Below, piece by piece: positions 1 through 8,113 of a DNA stretch of 64,000 nucleotides. Origin of the DNA: an uncultured Acetatifactor sp. (GTDB lineage: Bacteria; Bacillota; Clostridia; Lachnospirales; Lachnospiraceae); the NCBI GenBank assembly GCA_910585665.1, contig CAJUFI010000017.1, positions 1-64,000 on the forward strand. Reading direction: 5' to 3'. The position numbers were made by a program, and so were the translations under genes. The notes below the pieces were generated by a model. It did no database searches and was not told where the DNA came from. It was given only the letters and a program-made list of their open reading frames with translations. The stretch's first letter is position 1, and each line of letters opens with the position of its first letter.

Positions 1-170
1 ACCAGATGAATAAATGCGTGGTTATCGTTACGCACTCCAATGAGCTTGCAAAGCAGGCTGATGTGATTTTGAAATTGCGAAAGGGAGAACTGCAAATTGT
101 AGATACTCCTGATACAGATACGAGAAAAGGACGGAAAAACAGCGTTTGCGACGGATTTTCAATCGTTTAG
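1..170 (+). CDS. ABC transporter ATP-binding protein, C-terminal end (partial)
   Basis: The window opens inside this gene; the readable frame starts at base 3 and ends at a TAG at 168-170, giving 55 residues. The segment VVIVTHSNELAKQAD matches the H-loop (switch histidine) and following helix of ABC ATPase nucleotide-binding domains, and LKLRKGELQ is the usual last strand region. The Walker motifs would lie upstream of the window. The next gene, 67 bases downstream, encodes a six-helix permease, so the two probably form one ABC-2 or LolCDE/BcrAB-type exporter that hydrolyses ATP at the inner face of the membrane. The substrate cannot be inferred. The last 20 residues are polar and unlike a conserved domain. 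Confidence 0.75.
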   Translation, partial: QMNKCVVIVTHSNELAKQADVILKLRKGELQIVDTPDTDTRKGRKNSVCDGFSIV

Positions 171-237
171 GAAAAAAACAGGGATGGGGATGGAAACTGT
201 TTATAATGGGGAGGAAAGAGAAAGGAGAGTCAAAAAC

Positions 238-963
238 ATGAAGAAGACAATAAGCATTACATTCCTGGAATTGGAAAAGTTATTGAAAAAGCGAGAATTT
301 CTGTTGGGCCTGCTGATGTCGCTGGTCATGGGAGGCGGCATGGCATACGGCGCGTATGCGTTCCCGGAGAGCTTCGGGGTGCACAATGTGATTGCGTTCT
401 TCGGGAACTTTTCCAGCATCCTGATCATGTTCCTGGCGGCAAAGAGCCTGGGGGAGGAGTTCGACCTGAAGACGGCCACGTTCGTCTTTACGTCAAGGAG
501 CAGTAGGATTCAGATTGCCACCGCGAAAATCGTGAGCATAGCCCTTGCGGATATGCTGATTGGTTTGTGCGGCGGCATACTGTACGACGTGGCAATAGTC
601 ATCTGTGCACAGCCCTGGACAGTGTCTGGGTTGCTGGCGGTCATCGGAAAGGAAATCCTGATCTATATGATCTATGGGTTTGCCATAGGCGCCACCGCGG
701 TGATGATCGCCTGTGTGTGCAATAGCACCATTATGCCTTTTATCTATCTGATCGTGCTGTTCTGGGTGATGCCCAGCATCCTCCAGATGATGGGGCAGAA
801 GATAGCGGGGCTGGATAAAGTCATGGATTATGTGCTGTTCTGCCAGTCCGACCAGTTCCTGCTGTACCAGGACTGGAGCGCCAGGAATATCGCCGTGTTC
901 CTGGTCACAGGCATTGCGTTTTCGATTGTCGGCATGGGCATTTTGCAGAAAAAGGATTTATAG
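238..963 (+). CDS. ABC-2 type transporter permease
   Basis: A 241-residue integral membrane protein with about six hydrophobic segments and a short cytoplasmic N-terminus (MKKTISITFLELEKLLKKRE), the layout of ABC-2 permeases such as BcrB or NatB. I chose the ATG at 238 because an AGGAG lies about 11 bases upstream; an in-frame ATG at 184 would add 18 polar residues without a good ribosome binding site. The conserved pattern of a long first loop followed by EEFDLKTATFVFTSRSSR fits the coupling region that contacts the ATPase. It follows the ATPase fragment at 1-170 and probably forms a homodimeric exporter with it. Substrate unknown. Confidence 0.8.
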   Translation: MKKTISITFLELEKLLKKREFLLGLLMSLVMGGGMAYGAYAFPESFGVHNVIAFFGNFSSILIMFLAAKSLGEEFDLKTATFVFTSRSSRIQIATAKIVSIALADMLIGLCGGILYDVAIVICAQPWTVSGLLAVIGKEILIYMIYGFAIGATAVMIACVCNSTIMPFIYLIVLFWVMPSILQMMGQKIAGLDKVMDYVLFCQSDQFLLYQDWSARNIAVFLVTGIAFSIVGMGILQKKDL

Positions 964-1204
964 TGTAACGGTTCGGCGCCTGTAGGATAGAAGAGGGACG
1001 GCAATTTACTTAGGGATCGTCGGAAAATAACGGATACGATTTCTCGCTTCCTTGCCTCTTTCTGATTTAGCCAATATGTTTTGTCCTACCGGTACAACGG
1101 AAAAAGTGGTGAAACAAGGATAAAATTGCTATTTTCAGCCATTCTTTCATATCTGCGACTTTGTTGCTGCACTTTAAGTTTATATAGGGCGGGGGAATGC
1201 ATAA
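964..1204 (+). other. AT-rich intergenic region without a recognised gene
   Basis: The space between the permease and the dus promoter holds no gene I can support. It contains a one-sided match to the palindromic element family (1009-1040) and a single AGGATAAA half-site near 1118 that resembles one arm of the operator found at 9490-9526. A minus-strand frame of 107 codons spans 1067-1390, but it runs across the dus promoter and shows no recognisable domain. Confidence 0.4.
1009..1040 (+). repeat. Degenerate left end of the 100-bp palindromic element
   Basis: TTA followed by GGGATCGTCGGAAAATAACG resembles the left terminus of the complete elements elsewhere in the window (consensus TTA then GGAAYTGYCGGAAAATAA). 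No matching right arm is found at the expected distance of 100 bases nor before 1400, so this is a truncated copy, a relic or a related longer element. Confidence 0.35.
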
Positions 1205-1233
1205 TTGACAAATGTGCAGAAATAGCGCATAAT
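1205..1233 (+). promoter_or_regulatory. Sigma-A promoter for the dus-LRR operon
   Basis: TTGACA at 1205-1210 and CATAAT at 1228-1233 are separated by 17 bases, a near-consensus vegetative promoter. It lies about 170 bases upstream of the dus start and is the only good promoter in this gap, so it probably drives dus and the overlapping LRR gene. Confidence 0.6.
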
Positions 1234-1304
1234 AAGCACGAATATTTTCCGTGAAGCCTCCATAGGGGCTGATGGCTCGGCTTATAATGTCTGGAGGTTG
1301 CATT

Positions 1305-1361
1305 ATGGAAAAGGAGTTACCGGAAATTGCCAGCAGTGCTTTCGTTTCTTGGGTTAGATGA
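1305..1361 (+). CDS. Possible 18-residue leader peptide
   Basis: A short frame starting MEKELPEIASSAFV has a strong ribosome binding site (GGAGG seven bases before its ATG) and stops at a TGA that overlaps, as ATGA, another ATG at 1358 in frame with dus. The arrangement resembles translational coupling. It could be a leader peptide or the trimmed remains of a deleted upstream gene; the ATG at 1358 would give Dus an unusual 17-residue N-terminal extension. The sequence alone does not show that it is translated. Confidence 0.25.
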   Translation: MEKELPEIASSAFVSWVR

Positions 1362-1408
1362 AAACTGTCGGCAATCGTAAAGCGTCTCATGGAAAGTGCA
1401 TCGCTATT

Positions 1409-2377
1409 ATGGAAATCAAAAGATTACGTCTGGGCGGCATTTTGCTGCCCTCCAATGTTTTTATGGCGCCCCTTGCGGGATATACCTGCTACCCCTTCCG
1501 GATGCTGGCCTATGAACTGGGCGCAGGCTTGTGCTTCACGGAAATGTCCAGCGCCAACGGTTTGAAATATGCAGACCGTGCCACCAGGCGCCTCCTCCAC
1601 ACCACGGCGGAAGAGCCTGTCAGGGCAGTGCAGCTTTTGGGCGGGGACCCTGCCGTGATGACGCGGATGGCCTGCTCCGAACTCCTGAAAGACTTTGACA
1701 TCATCGACATCAATATGGGCTGCCCCGTGCCCAATGTGTTCAAGAGCGGCGAGGGCAGCGCCCTGATGGCGGACCAGAAAAGAGCGGCTGCCATCATCCG
1801 CGGATGCAGAAAAAGCGGGAAAATCATCACAGTCAAATGTCGCACAGGCATCCGGGAAGAACGCATGTTCGCAGCGGAATTTGTCCGCATGTGCGAGGAC
1901 GCCGGGGCGGATTTGGTCACAGTCCATGGGCGCAGCCGCAGCATGATGTATGACGGGGCCTGCTGCTATGAGGAGATTGCCCAGGCCAAAGCGGCGGTTT
2001 CCATTCCGGTCATCGCCAACGGCGGAATCTTTTCCGCGAAAGCGGCGGAGGAGATGATGGAGCGCACCGGGGCAGACGGGGTGATGATTGCCCGGTATGC
2101 GCTGGAGAATCCCTTTATCTTCAGCGAACTGACGCGGAAACCCATCAGGAAGACCACCCTGCAGATTCTTTTGGAGCAGATGGAACTGACGGCTGCCGAT
2201 TACGATGAGACCTTCACCATCCGCTATATCCAGAAGCTGGCCTCCTACGGGATGAAGAAGCGCAAGGGCACGAAGCGGTATAAAGAGCAGATGTTCCAGT
2301 GCGGGAGCCTGGAGGAACTGCGGGAGATTGTGGTACAGATATTTTCCGGGGAGGCGGAAGGGGAGTATGGAACATGA
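1409..2377 (+). CDS. dus: tRNA-dihydrouridine synthase
   Basis: A 322-residue FMN-dependent TIM-barrel enzyme that reduces uridine to dihydrouridine in the D-loop of tRNA using NADPH. The signatures are MAPLAGYTCYPFR near residue 18 (the usual MAPMAGVTDxPFR), INMGCPVPNVFKSGEGSALM (residues about 110-130, with the conserved catalytic cysteine-containing NxGCP block), TVKCRTG, and VHGRSRSMMYDG followed by VIANGGI for FMN phosphate binding. I start it at the ATG at 1409, where the protein begins with the normal MEIKRLRLG; an in-frame ATG at 1358 would add 17 atypical residues. Its last 11 bases overlap the LRR gene, so translation of the two is probably coupled. Confidence 0.92.
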   Translation: MEIKRLRLGGILLPSNVFMAPLAGYTCYPFRMLAYELGAGLCFTEMSSANGLKYADRATRRLLHTTAEEPVRAVQLLGGDPAVMTRMACSELLKDFDIIDINMGCPVPNVFKSGEGSALMADQKRAAAIIRGCRKSGKIITVKCRTGIREERMFAAEFVRMCEDAGADLVTVHGRSRSMMYDGACCYEEIAQAKAAVSIPVIANGGIFSAKAAEEMMERTGADGVMIARYALENPFIFSELTRKPIRKTTLQILLEQMELTAADYDETFTIRYIQKLASYGMKKRKGTKRYKEQMFQCGSLEELREIVVQIFSGEAEGEYGT

Positions 2378-5300
2378 TTTTACGATAGAAAACGGCGTCT
2401 TGAAATCCTATGCCGGCAGAGAGGAGCGCATCGTGGTCCCCGGCCAGGCCCACACCATCGGGGAGGAAGCCTTCAAGGGATGCGTATCCCTGCAAAAGGT
2501 AATCCTGCCGTCCGGCCTGGAGCGGATTCTGGCGGGGGCTTTCAAAGGGTGCCGCAGGCTAAAGGAAATCCAGATTCCCGGCAGCGTCGCCTATGTGGGA
2601 GAGTACGCGTTCCACCGCTGCCACAGCCTGGAAGCCGTGGCCCTTCCCCCTTCTGTGAAAGAGCTGGGGGACTGCGTGTTCCTCTACTGCGACAGCCTGA
2701 CCCAGGCGCGCATCCCCGGTGTGGAACGGCTGGGAAGACAGGTGTTCGTCAATGACGTGCTGCTGCAGAGACTGGAGATTTCCCCGAATCTGCAGGAAGA
2801 GTGCCTCTGCGATGTCTTCACGGGCTGCAGCCGGATTTCGGAGATTTCCTTTCCGGACGGCCAGCGGTTCGCCTTTCCTAACGCGGTGGAGGTGGTGGCC
2901 GGGGAGATGGACGTCCCTTTGCCGGTGCGCGCCATTGCGGTGGACGTTCTGCGGATGATGGAGCTGGACGGCCGGTGCCTGGTGAGATTCCTCACCAACC
3001 TGAAGCATGTGGAGATTCCGGAGGGGATTGAGAAAATCGGCAAAAGCGCCTTTTTCGACAAACGGGGCATCCTTTCCGTTCGGTTCCCTTCCAGTCTGCG
3101 GGAGATTGAAAGCCGCGCCTTCCGCAACTGCATCGGCCTGGAATGCGTAAAGTTCGGCAGCGGCCAGACGGCAATCCATGAAGAGGCCTTCAAGAACTGC
3201 AGCGCCTTAAAGGAAGTCCGCACCCCGGACGGGGCCTCCTATAAGATGGAGGGAATCGGCAGCCTTTCGGGGGAGGAGACGCCGCTTCTGGCCAGGGCTG
3301 TGCAGCGGCAGGTTCTGGGAAATTTCCGCCTCAGCGGCACCGTCCTGCTGAAATACCTGGGCAGCGAGTCCAGGGTGGTGGTCCCGGAGGGCGTAGTCCG
3401 CATCGCGGAGGAGGCTTTTGCCGGAAATGAGGCAGTGGACAGGGTGATTCTGCCGGATTCCGTGGAGATGATCGGGGCGGGGGCGTTCCGGGACTGCCTG
3501 ATTCTGCAGGCGGTGAATTTCCCGCCCCGCTTAAGGCGTATCGGCGCGGGCGCTTTTGAAAACTGCGTGAAGCTTCTCCGGGCCCTGCTGCCGGAGGGGC
3601 TTGAGGAAGTGGAGGACAAGGTGTTCAAGCGCTGCAGCCGCCTGAAGGAGCTCGCTTTCGGGAAATATGTCCGGGCCATTGGTGAGCAGGCTTTCTATAG
3701 CTGTTTTTCGTTAAAAGAGGTATGCTTTCCTGATAAACTGGCTTCTGTGGGCAGCATGGCCTTCTATCGTTGTAAGGCTTTGAAAGAGGTTCGCCTGCTG
3801 CCCGGAATCGAGTCTGTGGGAAACCTGGCCTTTGCCCAGAGCGGCGTAAGAAAATTCCGGATGGAGGGAAGCGGCAGAAAGTACGGGGAAGCGATTCTGT
3901 TCCAATGCGCCGGCCTGCGCACGGTGATATTGGAGCCGGGTGTCAGCCATATCCCTGACAAGCTGGCTTACGGCTGCACTGCCCTGAAGCAGGTGATCCT
4001 GCCGGATACCCTGGAATCTGTGGGGCGGAACGTGTGGGAGCATACGCCTTTTCTGGATAGCTGGATAGAAGGACAGACGGCGCACTGGCCGGGAGACCAA
4101 ATCCGGGCAGGGCAGCAGCCAGAGAACCGGAGGGAAAAAAGCGGAGAAGGAAGGTGCGCAATCTTCTGGGACGGACGAAAGCTGGCGGGAGCCGTCTCCC
4201 TTCCGCAGGAGACCCGAATCGTGGCCGGAGGCGCATTTTATGGAAACCATTCCCTTACGGAAGTCCGCTTCCCCAACCATGTCGCATGGGTAGGAGGGGC
4301 AGCGCTGAAAGGGTGTGCGCAGCTGCGCCATGTTGTATGGCCGGAGTCGGTGACAACAGCGGAACCGGAAGTTTTTTCCGGCTGCGTGAACCTGGAGACC
4401 GTCATTTCCGGCTGTGAAAGCCCGGAGCCCGCCAATCTCCAGTCGGCAGTACCTGTTCCCTGGAAAGAGGTGAAAGACCGCGCCTTCTACAATTGCCGAA
4501 AGCTTTCCACAGTCACCTGGAAGGACATCCATACAGTGGGAAAAGAAGCATTCTTCGGCTGCGCATCCCTGACGCTTGGGCGGGCGGTTTCCCTGCAGCA
4601 GGCCGGAGAGGCGGCCTTCCAGGGCGTGGGCGGCATCAAAGAGGCATCCGGCCTGAGCGTGGCGGGCAGCATCCTTGTCTCCGGCGGGCCCTGCGAAGGG
4701 GAAGTCCGCATACCGGAAGGAATCACGGAAATCGCGCCTTTTGCCTTTTCCGGGAACCGCCGAATCACAGAGCTGATTCTCCCGGAGACTCTCCGCCACA
4801 TCGGAGAGGGCGCTTTCTGGGGCTGCAGCGGGCTTGGACATATCCGCTTCCCGGCGTCAGCCTGCGCCGTCGATGCCCGAGCCTTCGAAAAATGCACCGG
4901 AATCCATGCGCTCAACCTCCATGCCAGCCATGCGGGAGAGGCCGCCTTTGCCTACTGCCTGTCCCTGGAAACGGCAGAGATTCACGGACTGACCCTTTTG
5001 GACCAAAGGCTTTTCGAAGGCTGCGAAAATCTGGAATTCTGCGCAGTCGACCGTGTTTCGGCAGTAAAAAATCAGTGCTTCTGCGGCTGCCGAAAGCTTA
5101 GAAGCTTTGATTTCCGCTGTCTGAAAGAAATCGGCAGCTATGCCTTCCAGGACTGCGACATGCTGAAGGAGATTGCCCTCGGCGACAATGTTTTGATACA
5201 TCCCCACGGATTTGAGGATTGCGGCCGCCTGGAACGAATCGTCCTGACGGGAAGCCAGGGTTGCCTGGACCTGGGCGAATATGCCCTTTCCGGCTGCACC

Positions 5301-6473
5301 GCCCTGCGCCAGGTGGAACAGCAGGGACAGCTGTGGGAGCTGCATACCTACGCGGATATCCTGTCAGAGAAGCTGCCGGAGGCCGTGCGGCTGATTTTTG
5401 GCAGCGCCTTCAGCTGTTTTGACATAGACAGGGAGGAAGACCTCCGCGGCTACCGGGGGCTTGGGCGCATGGTAAAGATTCCGGAGGGAATCCGGCGGAT
5501 TGAGGCGGAAGTCTTCCGGGACCGTCTGATGCTGGAGCAGGTGACCATTCCGGAAACGGTGGAATACATCGGCGCAAGAGCCTTCCACAAGACCGCCTGG
5601 ATGGAGCGCCAGCGGGAGCTCTCGCCCATGGTAGTGGTGAACCACATGCTCCTGGACGGTTCCGGATGCGTGGGGGAGGCGGTGGTCCCCGAAGATATCC
5701 GCCTGGTCTGCGGCTGGGCCTTCGCGGGAGGGATGGGAATCGAGAAAATCCGTTTCCTGTCCCGGCGGGTGAAAGCGGAAGCCTACGCGTTCCGGAACTG
5801 TATCTATCTGAGAGAACTGGTGCTGGGGGACGGCACGGAGATTGCGTTTCACGGAATCTTCGACCGGAAGAGGGAACTGCCCGCCCTGGCGCAGCAGGCC
5901 GTCTGGGACAGGCTGAACTGCTTCAAGACAGATGAAAAGGACGTCCTGGTGGAATGTACCGGCAATATCTCCCGGCTTCTGGTGGCTGACGGGATCACGG
6001 CCATCGGGGACAATGTCTTTCAGGAGGGGAACCTGCTGACGGAGATCGTCCTGCCGGAGAGCGTGGCCGCCATCGGCAGGAATGCCTTCGCCGGCTGCAA
6101 ATGGCTGCGCGGCGTCTACGGGGCCCGGAGCGTAAAATCCATCGGCAGCAGGGCCTTTTCCGGGTGCGGGAACCTGGAGGAGATTGCACTGTCAGAGGCC
6201 CTTTCCCAGATTGGCCCCAGAGCCTTTGAGAACTGCACTTCGCTTCGGGAGATTCTGCTGCCGGAGGGGATAGAAGAGATACCGGACAGGGCGTTTTTCC
6301 GATGCCACAGCCTGCGGAAGGTATGCCTGCCCTCCACGCTGAAACGGATTGGGAAAGAGGCGTTCGCGTTCTGCAGAAGCCTGGAGAAGCCTGAGATACC
6401 AGACAGCGTCCTGATGGGAGAACGCGCATTCGAATGTGCTGGGACAGGGGAAGTTCCGGAGCGGAAGGCGTAA
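2367..6473 (+). CDS. Giant BspA-type leucine-rich-repeat protein without export signal
   Basis: A 1368-residue protein built almost entirely from LRR_5 (BspA/TpLRR) repeats of about 23 residues with the core A-F-x-x-C-x-x-L-x-x-V-x-L-P and I-G-x-x-A-F. More than thirty repeat units can be seen from residue 20 to the end, interrupted by a few short linkers, for example around residues 590-620. The family is usually cell-surface or secreted, but this one starts MEHDFTIENGVLKSY, with no signal peptide, no transmembrane helix, no LPXTG and no choline- or SLH-type anchor, so it is predicted to be cytoplasmic. Start chosen at 2367, where it overlaps dus by 11 bases. LRR solenoids bind proteins; the partner is unknown. 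A fragment of a similar repeat lies at 7832. Confidence 0.88.
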   Translation: MEHDFTIENGVLKSYAGREERIVVPGQAHTIGEEAFKGCVSLQKVILPSGLERILAGAFKGCRRLKEIQIPGSVAYVGEYAFHRCHSLEAVALPPSVKELGDCVFLYCDSLTQARIPGVERLGRQVFVNDVLLQRLEISPNLQEECLCDVFTGCSRISEISFPDGQRFAFPNAVEVVAGEMDVPLPVRAIAVDVLRMMELDGRCLVRFLTNLKHVEIPEGIEKIGKSAFFDKRGILSVRFPSSLREIESRAFRNCIGLECVKFGSGQTAIHEEAFKNCSALKEVRTPDGASYKMEGIGSLSGEETPLLARAVQRQVLGNFRLSGTVLLKYLGSESRVVVPEGVVRIAEEAFAGNEAVDRVILPDSVEMIGAGAFRDCLILQAVNFPPRLRRIGAGAFENCVKLLRALLPEGLEEVEDKVFKRCSRLKELAFGKYVRAIGEQAFYSCFSLKEVCFPDKLASVGSMAFYRCKALKEVRLLPGIESVGNLAFAQSGVRKFRMEGSGRKYGEAILFQCAGLRTVILEPGVSHIPDKLAYGCTALKQVILPDTLESVGRNVWEHTPFLDSWIEGQTAHWPGDQIRAGQQPENRREKSGEGRCAIFWDGRKLAGAVSLPQETRIVAGGAFYGNHSLTEVRFPNHVAWVGGAALKGCAQLRHVVWPESVTTAEPEVFSGCVNLETVISGCESPEPANLQSAVPVPWKEVKDRAFYNCRKLSTVTWKDIHTVGKEAFFGCASLTLGRAVSLQQAGEAAFQGVGGIKEASGLSVAGSILVSGGPCEGEVRIPEGITEIAPFAFSGNRRITELILPETLRHIGEGAFWGCSGLGHIRFPASACAVDARAFEKCTGIHALNLHASHAGEAAFAYCLSLETAEIHGLTLLDQRLFEGCENLEFCAVDRVSAVKNQCFCGCRKLRSFDFRCLKEIGSYAFQDCDMLKEIALGDNVLIHPHGFEDCGRLERIVLTGSQGCLDLGEYALSGCTALRQVEQQGQLWELHTYADILSEKLPEAVRLIFGSAFSCFDIDREEDLRGYRGLGRMVKIPEGIRRIEAEVFRDRLMLEQVTIPETVEYIGARAFHKTAWMERQRELSPMVVVNHMLLDGSGCVGEAVVPEDIRLVCGWAFAGGMGIEKIRFLSRRVKAEAYAFRNCIYLRELVLGDGTEIAFHGIFDRKRELPALAQQAVWDRLNCFKTDEKDVLVECTGNISRLLVADGITAIGDNVFQEGNLLTEIVLPESVAAIGRNAFAGCKWLRGVYGARSVKSIGSRAFSGCGNLEEIALSEALSQIGPRAFENCTSLREILLPEGIEEIPDRAFFRCHSLRKVCLPSTLKRIGKEAFAFCRSLEKPEIPDSVLMGERAFECAGTGEVPERKA

Positions 6474-6565
6474 TCGGGCACCAGAGGGAAGAGAAGAAAG
6501 CGGAACAGAACCGGTCCCGGGCCGGGAGACGCAATACGGCAATGACACAGAGAGGTGAGTGAATC

Positions 6566-7651
6566 ATGCGATACCGCAAACTGGGAGACACCGGCCTGAT
6601 GGTCTCCGAGGTCAGCTTTGGCACCATCCCTGTCCTGCAGGGCAGCGTTCCGGTCCTTCCGGATTACTACAACCTCAGCGAAGAACAGGCCCTGGCCGTA
6701 ATGGAACACGCCTTCCGCCTGGGCTGCAATCTGTACGATACGGCCATTGTCCCGGAATATGGGGACGCGGAGCCGAAGCTGGGGAAATTCGCGTCAGGCG
6801 GGCGGCGGGAGAAGATAATCATCTCAGACAAGGCCCGCTTCTTCGACGGCAACGAGATGTGCATGGCGGTCCTGGAATCCTGCGAGAACCTTGGGACCTG
6901 CCCGGACCTTTACTTTGTCCACCAGGCGGACTGGGACCATGAGGAGGAAATCTTCCGAAAGGGCGGGGCCCTGGACGCCCTTGGCCAGCTAAAGGCGGAG
7001 GGGCGGATCCGGTTTGCCGGATTGGCCTCCCACTACTATGACATTCTGCTCCGCGGCGCAGGGGACGCCCGGGTGGATGTGCTCCAGGGCAGCGGCAATC
7101 TCCTGGAGCGGGGAATGCTGGACAGGATTCGTGAGGAGCCAGCCTTCCGCCGGAAAGGGCTCCTGATCAATAAGGTATACGCGGCGGGAATCCTGCCGGC
7201 CTTTTTCGCCCCGGAGCTCCTGATCAAGAGCGTGTTGTCCTATCCTATATCCAGCGCCCTGATCGGCATCGGCTCCGCGGAACAGGCGGACGAGGCCTTC
7301 GGCCAGGAGATGGGGACGGAAATCCCGCTGCCCGACTTTGACCAGGTGCTGTCCGTCCTGGAGAAAGAGTTCCTCCCCATCCCCTGCTGCCGCTGCCAGA
7401 GATGCCGCTGCCCATACGGGACGGAGATTCATACGGCTTTCCGACAATACAATTACTTTTTCCTGGGAAAAGACCATTGGTCCCTGCGCAAACTGGACAT
7501 GGGAATCCGGGAGAGCGCCGGACGGTGCCGGAAATGCGCGGACATGCCCTGCCTCACCGACTGCCCGTCCAGGATCCGGATTCCGGACGAGATACAGAAA
7601 ATAGCCGAACTGGTGGAGAGCAGAAAGCCACAGCATTTCGCCCCAAGCTGA
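6566..7651 (+). CDS. Aldo/keto reductase with C-terminal 4Fe-4S domain
   Basis: A 361-residue fusion of an aldo/keto reductase barrel (residues 1 to about 270) and a ferredoxin-like tail. The catalytic set is visible: the Asp-Tyr pair in the YDTAIVPEYG region, Lys in IIISDKARF and His in YFVHQAD. The tail has two cysteine clusters, CCRCQRCRC around residue 273 and CRKCADMPCLTDC near residue 322, typical of the Fe-S AKRs common in anaerobic Clostridia. It probably reduces a carbonyl or quinone-like substrate using NADPH or a ferredoxin; the substrate is unknown. The start at 6566 follows an AGAGGTGA. The gene follows the LRR gene by 92 bases and ends in a terminator, closing the operon. Confidence 0.88.
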   Translation: MRYRKLGDTGLMVSEVSFGTIPVLQGSVPVLPDYYNLSEEQALAVMEHAFRLGCNLYDTAIVPEYGDAEPKLGKFASGGRREKIIISDKARFFDGNEMCMAVLESCENLGTCPDLYFVHQADWDHEEEIFRKGGALDALGQLKAEGRIRFAGLASHYYDILLRGAGDARVDVLQGSGNLLERGMLDRIREEPAFRRKGLLINKVYAAGILPAFFAPELLIKSVLSYPISSALIGIGSAEQADEAFGQEMGTEIPLPDFDQVLSVLEKEFLPIPCCRCQRCRCPYGTEIHTAFRQYNYFFLGKDHWSLRKLDMGIRESAGRCRKCADMPCLTDCPSRIRIPDEIQKIAELVESRKPQHFAPS

Positions 7652-7678
7652 TAGAGCATATCGGCCGGGGCGTTTTTT
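7639..7678 (+). terminator. Rho-independent terminator overlapping the AKR stop codon
   Basis: CGCCCC pairs with GGGGCG and an inner stem GCTGATA pairs with TATCGGC (one G-U), followed by TTTTTT at 7673-7678. The AKR stop codon TGA (7649-7651) lies inside the stem. Confidence 0.8.
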
Positions 7679-7831
7679 GCGCAAATTCATCAAATCTGAT
7701 ATTCAAAAAAATTCCACCGGTGCAGTTGCAAAAATTTAAATTTCATTTAAATTTCTTTGTCCCCATTTCTGTTATTCGTGCGAAGTAACTTATATACGCT
7801 AAAATCGTCCGCTTGCGCAGCGAAAGGAGAG

Positions 7832-8092
7832 ATGAGAAAGCCTGGCCTATTTTGCGGGAAGGGGGCTTTTTCCCCCGGATGTGAGAGCCTGTCAGGCATC
7901 ACCATTCCTGTCGGCGCGAGCTATCTTGGAGAAAGCGTTTTTGAAGGCTGTCTGGCGCTGACGGGTATCTGCTATGGCAGCGGCGAGCCGGGTTGGGGCG
8001 GGATACTGGAAATGCCGCGCAGGATCCGGAAGACAGGGTTGCAACACATTTCACAACTGATTTTCCCGGATGACATGGGGAAATGGTTATAA
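7832..8092 (+). pseudogene. Leucine-rich-repeat protein fragment
   Basis: An 86-codon frame preceded closely by AAAGGAGAG. Residues about 20-50 (CESLSGITIPVGASYLGE, then SVFEGCLALTGICYGSG) contain one and a half LRR_5 repeats like those of the large LRR gene at 2367. The rest does not resemble a repeat. It is too short to fold as a solenoid, so I take it as a relic of a second BspA-like gene or of a partial duplication across the aldo/keto reductase. Upstream bases 7679-7831 are AT-rich and carry no recognised feature. Confidence 0.5.
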
Positions 8093-8113
8093 AAACAGAG
8101 AAGGAGGACAGAA

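Noticed and set aside
1067..1390. A 107-codon minus-strand frame between the permease and dus.
   Set aside because: No ribosome binding site or domain, AT-rich composition, and it covers the forward promoter of dus.
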